64,000 nt of DNA. Source: Strongylocentrotus droebachiensis. Taxonomy: Eukaryota; Echinodermata; Echinoidea; Camarodonta; Strongylocentrotidae. The stretch's first letter is position 1. Every line of letters begins with the position of its first letter. The DNA is taken from NCBI GenBank assembly GCA_035222895.1, contig JAVYIG010006849.1:46894-110893 (forward strand), written 5' to 3'. The notes under the pieces are model-generated. The model was not told where the DNA came from, ran no database searches, and was given only the letters and a program-made list of their open reading frames with translations. Shown one piece after another: positions 24,401 to 36,788 of this stretch. The translations under genes and the position numbers were made by a program.

Positions 24401-27400
24401 AAACGTACACTTGAAACCTGAAATTGACCGACACAATAAAAGCAGAGTGTTTGTAAGGAGATTTCATTCACAGATATTATATGTTACATAACAGGTGTAT
24501 TGCATTATAATGGGAAAGAAACTTGCAGCCGCAGATCTTAATAAAGGGCCCAATTTGGTAGTTGTCATTGAGTTTGAGACTTAAGGTGCTTCATTTTGTT
24601 ACAATGATGTTATAATAGACCCGTTTAATTGTACGCATACTTCTTGAACAATAGTTTCTCTTGACAACTCAAAGATTACCAGATGCTTCCCAGACATAAC
24701 AACAGCCAGTGAATCCGAAGTGTATTTCTTTCTTAAAATGAAGATACCATTACTTATTGCATGCGAACTAAATAGTTGGTAACTAGAGGTCCCAGAGATA
24801 AACATGCATAAATTAAATACATTACTAAACTGGTCTATTCCTACCGTTGTCAAAAGAAACTATAGATCGCGGTTGTTACTTTAATTTATGCAACCCCTAG
24901 AAAACGCACATAATCGAAGCAGAGCAATAGTCTAATTAATTTATACTATTATTTCAAATTTATCAGACAGTTTTTAACGAGATATTAATTGAAGAAACAA
25001 ACCTTGACAGTTGACCCCGGTCCAACCATCTTCACATCCACCTGCGATGTCACAGCTTCCCGTATCTCCGCTACAGAGGGCGTTGTTTCGACAGTGACAG
25101 GTCTGGTCACAATCGGCTCCGAAAGCCCCATTTTCACATTCTGTTGAGTAGAGAAGATACCAATTTTTTTTTGGAAACCGTTAGAATAGAGGGTTAACTA
25201 AGGATAATCATTAGTCGTAGTGCATTAATAATACAAGTAAATTCATTTGCTTGTATAAGGACCTACCCCAACCCTCTCTGCAAAAAAAAGGAAAAAGAAA
25301 ATGATATAATCACAGTTTGTTAACATTACTAAAAGCACAAGCGTCTTCATTTTATTTAGGGCCTACATTTTACCATCACCACCACAATCAACATCACCTC
25401 TCCATCACCGCCATCACATTACTTTACATCAATATTCTGAGATCCAAGACCGTCAACTTTAATACAAATTATTACTATTTTTATTTGACCCATTTATTTT
25501 TTATCTTTTTGTTCATAAATTCATATCTAGATAGTCTCGATAATGTTTCCGACTTAGTTTTGTTCAGAATCATTCCTAGACGAAGAGGATGCTTTTAACT
25601 TTCCCAAAGATAACCGAAGTAAGAGATAAGGACAAGTTTAGCATCAGTATCCCGCTGACTTTCACCTTGGTCAAAGCCACGGTCAGTTCATGACGTCACA
25701 GCAACAGGGGAGCTGGACTATCATGCCTGTCATGCTATAGTCTGATTACGTCTGGAAGGAACGCAGAACTTCGTTCAACACTTTCACAAGCTTTGTATGA
25801 ACATTTGAGATAACTACCAACAAAAGTCACAATTTGGAATTCTGCTATACATTTTAAACATGTTTATGCTTTATATGTTAGGTTTCTTAAAGATTCATAA
25901 TAAAATGGCAAAATTAAGATTTTCAGCTAATGTGGTGTACTCACCTTGCATACAGTCCACGCCGGTATAACCAGCTGCACATGAGCAACCATAAGGGGGT
26001 CCTGTACATACCAGCATACCTCTGCAATCCGTGACGTTACCAGTGTCTTCACTGCATCGAAACTGGCCATGTTGACCAAAGATATCCTTTCCTAGTGCTG
26101 TAAATAATGACGAAGAAAAAAAGAAAATATTTGTTTGATTGCATAAAATAATCTACCAGTGGCAGAGCCAGGGGCTCTGGGGCATGTACCCCCTTCCGAA
26201 ATTTGCCTATTAATAATGCACGACCCCCCCCCCCTGTCTCCCTAACAACGCGTGTCCTTCCTCTTTCTATCGTCAAATTTCTATTCCTGTCAAATAAGTA
26301 TGACGACAAGTAGCCTTTCATTAAAAGTTGTTGATATCACTATGTAAGCCAATTCAGATGAAATGGCTGCCTGTGCACCAGGAATAACAATTGGATGGAG
26401 ATTTTTTTTTATTAAAGGTGAAATCTTTTATGAGATGCTTTCACTTCTCTTATCTACATACTTTACAAGACGTAAGAACATATCATTACAAGCTACAATC
26501 CCAAAGTATTAAGAGCTTAACTATTTGGAAAATAGTTTTGTCATCATGACAAAACTATTTTCCAAATAGTTAAGCTCTCAATACTTTGGGATTCAACGAA
26601 ATATCGACAGGCCTTGTTTTTAATATTCCACGTACCATATACGTGGAATAAAACAAGGCCTGTCGATATTTCGTTGAATGTTCTTCGGACTGGATATGTC
26701 CCTTCATCGATCGTGTACCTTATCCGATACAACTGAACAGTTATTTATAAACTTGAATGAACCAATGTTTTGCATGATCAAATAATTGTGTCATATTTTT
26801 GGCAAATCCATGAGAAAATGGAACGCATCGTCTGGCACTCGTAGATTCAAATCCGTTTAATCCATGATTTGTGCTCGTCATTTATTCATAATTGAGACAG
26901 TTAGAATATAGAATAATTCATTTTCTTCCACTTTAGAAGTCCACTCACGAATTTACCTCCTAATTCTCTATTTATAACCTAATCCATTTTGTTAATGAGT
27001 GGGGACGATTACTCTATGATATTGGAAGTTGATGTGCGAGAAGTTATGAAGAGATAAGAGTCGTGACTCAAATGGGCCGTGGATAATATTGGTTGATCAG
27101 ACCCCAGACGCGTATTTCCGATCAAATTGAGCATCATTTTCTGGGGCCACTTTGGGTTTGATTTTGAAAGTAAATATTGAAAAATATATATAAACAAGAC
27201 AGGCATAATATATGTTTTCATATTTTCTAATATAGTGAACAAAAACACCCTGATTTCGGTCTTTTTCTCAATCTATGTGTTTTATATTTTGGAGGGGTAG
27301 AGTAGGATACATGTCACACTTGATAAGTAAGTTGTACCTTAGTTTCCCTAACGTGGCTGAAAAGAGACCGACAATAAATCGACAACAGACCGAAGACAAA

Positions 27401-29363
27401 ATGATATTATCAATGGCCAAGAATCGGTCACTTTGGAGATGGGCTATCGGTCTGGCGGTATGAATCATAAGCTGAAACAATATACATAACATTGTGCCCC
27501 CGTTGCGCAACATCGAGACACTTCTAATGGCGAGGGATCTTATGTGTAATGTGAAATGTTTATAAAAAGCAACGGGACTCTGCGCCAACGAGGGCAAATC
27601 GTAATTACTAATGTTCTCCATGATTAAAACCATGGCACTTTTCCAAAATGAAGGGAAAATAGGGAGCCGTGATTTCCTTTTATGACCGCCATCGGAGGGA
27701 CTCATATACATGTTATATTTAAAAGGATCAATTTACTACGATTTATGTAATTCATTTTAAAGGATTATGGAAATTATTTGAGTATCACACGCGTGTGATA
27801 AATGAGCCTCCTTATAATTACACTGTTTTAATGTGTTCGATTTTTATGACCTAGCTGAGTTGCTATGGTAACTGTGAAAGAATTATTAACCTAATTCTCT
27901 CTGGCTTTTTGCCCGTTGAGGATTCTTTTTGAAAATGAGAGCATGAATTAGATTGAGTCACGTGGTGGGATATTAAAAAACAGGCATTACTTGGACAGCG
28001 ACACGTTTTAGGGGTGCAACGTTAAAAATACATTATAACTATATACAGTTATATTATATTATATTATATAAGAAGACAAAATAGAAGAACCAAACGCTAT
28101 TTCATTCGAAATAGCGAGAGTCCCTGGACTTTCGGAAAATAAGAATTATCATAATTTTAATTCTGTACATTTTTGTTTAGGGGATTCTGAAGAAAAAAAC
28201 GTGTACGTATATCACCCATTGATAGACGACAGTTGTGTATCATTTGGTGTCTAAAGTAGCTTTTCGTCACTTCATACTGCTGGATAGCCCACACTTTTAT
28301 GATAGAGTATGACGCAACAAATCAATGCATGCATTTTGAGGAATTAAATAATATCAAGTTTATCACAGAGTTTCAATCTCACAAAATTAATGCGTGATGA
28401 AAAAAAAATAACTGAAGAAAACATTTACAAATATATTACAAATGGTTTTTGGACAGCATAACACGTATATTAGAAGAAGAAAAAAACACTGTAAGAATGT
28501 GTTGTAAAATATTGTATAACATGAGGTAATAATGTGTCAACGTGAAGGCAATTTCAGACCTAAGTTGTGGCCCTTATTCCTAAATGTTTAGTAACAGACG
28601 ATCGAGAGTAGGTGAAACATTTTGGCATATAATTGTCAAATTTGGTCCGACACATAATAGCCCTACTGTATAAAGACAATTTTCACCCAATTTTGTTTTT
28701 CTTCAAAGGGTACACAAAGTGTAACATACTTTATTCAAATGCAAATAAATACTTATCCTACCATTTGTACAGAGCTGTCCGGTGAAACCGGGAGGGCAGA
28801 CACATTCCCCAGTGACGTCATCGCAGATACCACCATTTAAACAGTTGGGGCAATCCTGATCGCAACCTCGTCCCCAGAAACCAGCTGGGCACCCTGATAT
28901 AAGAGATGAAACACGATGAAGAAATTGTCATACAACTTGAAATTTCAAACTCAAATCATCAACCCACAATCATGACAATAGTAATGTTTAAGATTAAAAT
29001 GAAGTATGATCAAAACTGCATCCCAAACAAAATAGTTTCACACTTTTCAAGTCAAATTCTAATCGATTTTACAAATGGAAAATACTTTTTTGTGAGATTT
29101 CCGATGTCACTATAAAATCGTCCTTTATATTCATTATAGAAAGAAAAAGATAAAAAGAAAATGCAATTCTTTAATCAAAGTATTTATATCACATAATACA
29201 GGAAACAAAGTGTATACTTTTGTAATCTCACACAGAATAATGATCTGAACGGGTACATGATCATGCATGTTATAATCCTAAGGGATGGAAGCTAGCTCAC
29301 TGTTCTCGATCGAGGGGTTCTGATGTATCAATCCCGTTCTCGACTCCAAGAGCTAATTCTAAT

Positions 29364-29407
<44 letters not shown>

Positions 29408-30912
29408 TCTCTCTCCCTCTGTGCCTCCTTCTCTACCTATCGTTCTCTCTACCCTCTTCACTCTCTTTCTTCCTTTCTCTCGCCATCTCTCTCCTTTCTC
29501 TCTCATCTCTCTCTTGTCTCTCGCTCTCTCTCTCTCTGTCTGTCTCTCTCTCGCTCTATCCATCCTCTTCACTCTCTCTCTTTCCCGTCTCTCTCTCTCT
29601 CTCTTCCTCTTCCCCTCTCTCTCTCTCTCTCTTTCTCTTTCCCCCTTTCTTTATATATCTTTATAAATATAACTTTCTCTCCAACTTCGGAAATATGGAT
29701 TTACAACCTGTTTCTGCAGACAACAGATCACATCCGTTCGAACTTTGTTTCCTAGATTTCATTGTGCACAGACAAATCAAAGGACCCTTGTGAGTCAACT
29801 ATAGAAGTGTGATTCTGATGTTATCATTGACTCGTTACTTTCTTCCAGTTTAAGGGAAAGAACCTTATTTAGGGTTAGGCCAACTTTTGTGTAGCCTATT
29901 TATTCATTATGATTTTATTTTATGAAAACTGATATCAATTTGACTTCCATTTATGTATGATTTAAAAAGCAATTTAAAATTAATTTCAGATTTAATATAT
30001 AGAGATATAAGTTGATGGAGAGCCATGATCGTCTAACGGTAAGTATAAGTACAGTTAGACATCTTTTCACAGATAACATCAATCGTCAACGTCTAGAACA
30101 GACAATGGATCTAGCAAGTAAGCACGGTTAAAAATCTCTCCAAAGAAAACATGAATAAACCAAATAAAATTTAGTTGATAACGATAATGATGATTCTCAT
30201 AAATTATGATTTAGATATCTTTATTTGAATCATCAACACCACGCAAATATATTATTACTGATCTTCTTGCATAAGAAGAAAGCTGCTAGCATAGCCTTGT
30301 CCTTAACATTTCTCTTCATATTCCCTAGAATACCCCCCCAAAAGGATGGAAATCGCATCATTCATAATAGCCCTTGTCATGCTCATTCAGCAGTTCAGTC
30401 ATTCCTAACCATCACCTGGTAAAATCAATACCCTTTTACAGAGTACAAATACATGACGAAAGATACCCATGTGTCCTAAAATGACCATTTCCACTTTTTC
30501 GACCCACATAAACTCGTCCCTAGACTCTCACTCTAAACGTCTTTTATAGGACCACCTGGACTCGTTCAATATCCACTTTAGATCAAACCAAGGGGTGCTT
30601 GGAGCGGTTCATACAGTTCTATCCGTTCCGAGTGTCACTGCGCAGATTGAACTGCGCATTGAATTTGTCAACTAATTGATGTACATGTATATGATGTGAA
30701 TGGCCTTTTCAATGGCACTTCTTTCTCACATGACGTTAAAGTTACCCTTTTGAATAATTTAATACAGTACATCGCATAATGGAGCAATCGTGGAATAAAA
30801 GAGAGAACCAACAAACCTTTCTTGTACACAGAATCAAAGGCAAAACATAAAACAAAAAACATATAATCATGTCCGAGAAGCATGGTCAAATATAGATATA
30901 TCTCTCTTCTTT

Positions 30913-30948
<36 letters not shown>

Positions 30949-33900
30949 AACCACTCGTTCTAAATCACCCACTCACATGTTTTAGACTTTGTCCTAAATG
31001 TAATCATTATAATCATCTACATTAAGATGTACATAACTTACTTCTAACAATAACTTCAACCAAACCGTGTATTTCCTGGTTTTGCTCATCAAACACAATC
31101 TCGTAGAGTCCCGAATCGACCGCCTGCGTTCGTTCGATATCTACGGTAGTAGTCTGCCTTCTCCAGTCGTTTTCTGAATCACCAAGTCTTCTCCACTGTA
31201 CATTGTTCATGCCCGTGTCTGCAAAAAGCCTGACTGGTTCTCCCAAACCTACTCTTAACGTCCTTTTGAATGGTGTAACGTGTACTGTTGAATTAAACAA
31301 ATGATATACATAAATTTTCGATAGAATAACATCTAAATGTTTTCATTTTATAGACCAATAGCATGCGTTTAAATAAAATACAAAAGTTTGTTCTCTTGTG
31401 TTGATTTTCTTTCTTGTATCACAGCGAAGTATCACTTGATCATATCTAAATTACATATAAAGCAAATCGCTACACTTTTTACGATTTAAAGTGAAATAAA
31501 AATTACTTTGGGTGTAAACATGGTAAATTGGTTCGTATCTTGTTATCACTGAACACAATAGAAATAGAAACAATGTGAACTTTTGAATTACCACAGATGA
31601 GTTTTACTCACAATTTGAAGGTTGTACGAAGGCTGTAATTCTCGTTGTTGTATCTCCATTGTGTAACACGCATGAATATGCCTCTCCCGACGTCACATTC
31701 CCGCGGCGTAATCTCACTCCCGTGACTTCTCCTGTAATCTCATCCCTTATGAGACCACTTTCTCCCGACGAGAATAAACTTTCGAATGTGACATTTGAAT
31801 TGATAAATCCCCCACTTCGTAGATATAATAGTTCTCTTGCTGAATGCGTACTTGCTTGATCTATTTGATGATTGTCGAGTGCTGGTATAACGATGCAGGC
31901 GAAGTTAGCAAGCGGTGACAAGTTATCTGGAAAATAGAATTAAACAATCGGTGAAATTATTTGATTAAAAGTTATTATGAATTCCATAACGAAACAATAG
32001 GACGAATTGAAAGATCGTCCATTTTAATTTAGTTTGTATAGGGCCTATTGACTTATACACTTAAATAAAGTTTAACAACCTGACGTTGTGTGTCCGGACA
32101 GGTTGAATACCCGGACAGTAACTGTTGATTTAAACCAACAATATAAACAAAATAATTTGTGATATTTCATGAGTCTGTTAAGACTTGTGTTAATAATACT
32201 ATAAAGGACGAATATATTTATAGCTGTGAGTGCTATATAATACATACTTTTTGTTCAAATCCAAAGGCAAAGGTGTAAGTTTTATCTTTCGTTAACCGTC
32301 TGGTCACACAACCCCCATTACATACACAAAACATATATACCTATAGCTTCGTCGACAACGAAATTGTCGGGCTAAATTGATTTAAAAAATATGAATTATC
32401 AATTCACATTTTGTTTATGTAAATCAGATTCTAAAACAAAGGACCTATTGCAGCTTACCGTTACAATCTAGTGTTTTGATAGCTGACTAATTTTCTTCTG
32501 GCTCACTGACTTTACATGAATATCATCACCAACACTTTAACAAAAACTACACCACTTAGTAGCTTTAAATGAATTTCCCTTTCTGTCGGATATCTTAAGT
32601 ATGTGTCAAGTATTTATCAAAAAGGCATATGCGGATTGAGTGTGACGATTGTTGAAAATGGATTAGTGGCAATTATTATGGATCAAATACCGTTATTTAT
32701 CCCAAATTTATGTTATCTTTCATTTGAGCATAATATATTGCCATGAAAATGTGTTAAAAAACGTAGTGTAGTTTTTCACAAACATTGCCTCAAAGCCTCT
32801 AAAGATGACAAACTGTTCTCATTGTCATCTTCATTGTTTTTAATGCTGTATTGAAAGAGTATTGAGGTTAACGATTACCGTAAACGTATTTGGCGGTCAT
32901 GACTTGTTAGATATGACTATTTAAGTGTGAACTCAATGTTATCTTTAAATTGAGCATACCATATTTCTATGAAAGCGTATTCAAAGCGTAATCTAAGTCT
33001 TCTTTATAAAAGAAAACATTGCCTCAAAAGCCTGTTACAACCTTGACACATCATTAATCGAGACAAGTGATAGCTATTCCCGTGGTTGTGAAACATCCCG
33101 CTTTAAATCATGTTGTCTGCATCCTCTGTATTACGTCAACAGCTCCTAGCATATCACCCAGGCAGAAACAGGAATATAATAACAAGTGTCTCTAGTTACG
33201 CGTTTCCATGGCAATCTTCTCTTGCCAGTCCACTTCCAGCTATTCCCCGCCTCCATGAAGGAAATTCTAATCATCCTACGATTCTGAGCTAAAAAGAGCG
33301 ATTTTCTTTAAGATGATTAAGCAATATAAAAATATTAAAGTTTAAAGGAAGAAGGTCTTGTTTGCCCTATCCTTTCTTATTTCAAGCATACTTTATTTAG
33401 TATTACTGAGTTACCTAATTGGTGTTGATCGTTCCACATGATATCAATACAGAACATCAATACATTTACTTTTTCATAATTATTATATATTACCGTTCTA
33501 GATTGTGTGCGTTCGAACTTAATCTTTATCTTTTGAATAACTTTTAAAAAATATCCTATTGACATGATTAAGATAATTATTTCCGTTACAAAATTCCCTT
33601 CGAAGATCATTTGGAAATCATAGGGATTCTATCAATGCCGGTAGTTAGGGGGCATTGCGTCACAAAGGGCCTCTTCGTGCGTGTGTCTGTTTCTACACTG
33701 GCGCCTCAACATCACGTGATTAAGAACAAACAGCCAATAGGATCTCGCGTCGTGCTTGACACGCATAAGTACCCTCAAATTTACGCATAGTAAAGCTATA
33801 ATAGCCTGTGTTTGCAGCGTTTTCATACTTCCCCCTCAGACGAGAATAAAACGCATCTAGCGATAGAGACCAAAGCAGGTTCGATTTGTATTTTCATTTT

Positions 33901-33979
33901 GACTATCTTCATTGGGGAAACAATGTCCTCTCTCACTCCCTCTCTCTCTCTTTCTTTCTCTCTCTCTCTCTCTCTCTCT

Positions 33980-34018
<39 letters not shown>

Positions 34019-36752
34019 TTCTCTCGCTCTTTCTCTCTCTCTTTCTCTCTCTCTCTTCAACCTCACTGACAAACACACACACACTATCTCTATCTTTCTC
34101 TCTCCCTCTCTCTATATAATCTCTCCCATCATGTTTCCCCTGTCTGTATCTGTCTTCCTCTTTCTCTTTATCTATCTATCTATTTATCTAAGTATATATC
34201 TGCCTGTATATATCTGTCTATCTATATATCTATGCATACAACCCACTCCCCCTCTGTGTCATTATTTCTAGTTTCTATCTGTGTCCATTTAATGCCAGAT
34301 AGATTAGAATAAAATATCTTATGATTTGACGCTTTAAATCCGACAAATCATTCATTATCTTGTCCTTCACGTACCATTCCATAATTGCCCAATTCCATCT
34401 CAAAAATCAATTATCCCATTTAGTTACATCCATCCGTTCTAGATCGACCACGGCCAAATTAGCCCTAGGATAAAACAAAATATCCTTCAAGATAATTTGC
34501 GTCTCAATCTTCAGATGACTTTTCGGACATTTCAAGAAGTTTGGTCAACCCTGAAACGTCGGCCATCGTCCTAATTTAATCGAAGTGTTTGCGTAGTACA
34601 AAATATGACAGGTTTAAGACCCATGGGTGTCATACATGAACTAAATGGTAATTTCGTCAGGAAAGGGGGGGGGGGTATTCTAGATTTACAAGAGGGATAT
34701 CAATTTACATGAAGATCATTTTATCTCCAGTAAACCATCTTTGCAGAGCCTTTTCGCTGGCTTATAGGGTTAAATTTTTTCACCCTCAAAGTAAAATGTC
34801 AATAAGGGTCAGTTCTTCTATACCTGATTGTCTAAACGTGGTCACTGGATCTCTTAGTGAGTGGGGTCCTCATGACGTCATGTTACTGCGGTTAAAAGAT
34901 TATTTGTATAGGCCTAATCTCTGAATTACAAAGAGACAATTTATTATGCCGATTACGTATGACTTACATAAAAGGTCAATATCTTTCATGAGCTGCATAT
35001 AGTATGTAATCTCCTTTTTTGTTCATTATAGGCGTCAGTCAACACTTGGAATGGAAATTACATCAGACGGGGAAGCATACGCGACATGGTAGGGTCCATA
35101 GCAACCCCTGTCAGAGGGCTGCGACTACCCTGTGCCTCCTATGATCGACCCCCCCCCCCTCCGTAAACTTTAAACACTGATATACACAACCGCAACAACT
35201 GCAAGTGACAACGCATGGTTTTAGAGATGGACCTAAATGTCTGTTTTGTCTACAAAATGTATTAATAGAAACGGCCCCATTTTGATTCACAACCTGGTTA
35301 TCTGCAGAGAGGTGTAACATGTTATCGAGTACAACTTTCTTAAGAGCCTTACCTTTTTATGAAAATCTTACATGTTTGGGGAGCCTATATCCAAAACCTG
35401 GAATTACGTAGGTCTGTTTGAACTAAATTGAGGAACGATTTTAAACCATTTTATTGAAATGATTCTACTAGATAATTATCGACCTAATCATCTAATACAT
35501 AAATCATGAGGTGTCGGAGCTAACGGTATTTCACTGAGACATAATTTGGAGTGATGACGTCAATGCTCATCCACGTCCACCTGCCGCATCTTCCTAGGTC
35601 ATGTGACAAATGTCCTGATTTCCCGCTGTCAATTTGTTTTTAAGAATGAGGCCACCGACCTACATTTAAATCTCTTTAAAATACCCTTCTGTTACAGAAA
35701 AATCTAAGTGATATGTACGACTGTTTCGTAGAACACAAGCTCTCGGTTCTAAGGGGAAAACTATAATGTGACTTCAATCGATGAAGTGGAGGTCTTTAGT
35801 TTTATTCAAGTTCTTGGTTTGTATCTTACGAATCATTCTTGTATAGTTTTTACATGGTAGAGATATGAGGGGCTCCATGCACAACATTTATATAGGTCTA
35901 TAGTATCGAAGGTGAAAATCCTAAGACATGCTAGTGCCATTTTCTGATTCATGAAATCCATTGGTTGATGAATAGCCGTCATTTGTGTACATAGTTCATA
36001 GCACCATGAAGTTTTGTGATCTAATGTAAGTTAAAATGTAATAATTATTAATCTTAAGTATGTTGAATATTAATTTAAATTATTTGTATGCACATTGGGT
36101 ATCTCTAGAGATGGATATGTTGCGCTTTATAAATATTGTTATTATTATTATTATTAATTGTCATGTCATATTCGGCTTTAAACCATGCTTTTATCTGAGT
36201 ATTATTCATTGATTTCGTTTGCATTTAGATCAATGTAAAAATATATTATCTTCTTTGTTAGAGATGTGACGTTGAATTTAATTTAAACGTGTTCTGGAAA
36301 ATACGGCATTCCTTAGGGGGGATTAGCAACGGCTTGAATACTCAAAGTCTCTTCCCTAAAAATATGACAAATTTGCGAGTTGTCACTTGTTTCCTATTTT
36401 GTGAAAAGTAGGGCAGCATAAATAAGTTGTTTTGCCCTTTTAGCCGGGGGATCTAGCTAGGACTGGATTGAATAATCTCAGAGAGGGGATTTATTTCCGA
36501 GTTGTCCGTCTTTTTTACGAGGTTTCCTGTCGTCTGATACGTGACGGTCTCGAAGTTAATTATGGACAGAGGTTTATTACTGATAAGGGCTTGTTTGTGA
36601 TCAAATAACAGTATGATGATTCTTGATATGCTTTCAGATATCCGTTGAAGTTATCTTCATGTTTCCCCTCTCCCTTTATCCGTCCTAGCTACCCCCCCTC
36701 TCCCCCACCCCTATCTATATCCTTCCCTCCCTCTCCCCCTCTTTTTAGCTCT

Positions 36753-36788
<36 letters not shown>

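Larger units (their letters stand above)
26098..28761. other. Intron 4 (between EGF1 and EGF2)
   Basis: This intron of 2664 bases contains a solo hAT-like end near 26157 and the double inverted repeat at 26497-26679. A 147-codon open frame on the minus strand (27268-27711) has no recognised domain and no matching splice logic. The rest is AT-rich. Confidence 0.55.
28894..31041. other. Intron 3 (between Ig2 and EGF1)
   Basis: This intron of 2148 bases is dominated by two CT microsatellites (29364-29660 and 30901-30947). The long open frames over the first of these are repeat artefacts. Nothing else was recognised. Confidence 0.55.

Noticed and set aside
27268-27711. 147-codon minus-strand open frame in intron 4
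   Set aside because: No recognisable domain, no compatible phase-1 splice sites and no cysteine or FN3/EGF pattern; probably chance, though expression was not testable.
29297-29793. Long open frames of up to 156 codons on both strands
   Set aside because: They translate the CT microsatellite (Leu/Ser-rich one way, Arg/Glu-rich the other) and have no domain or splice context.
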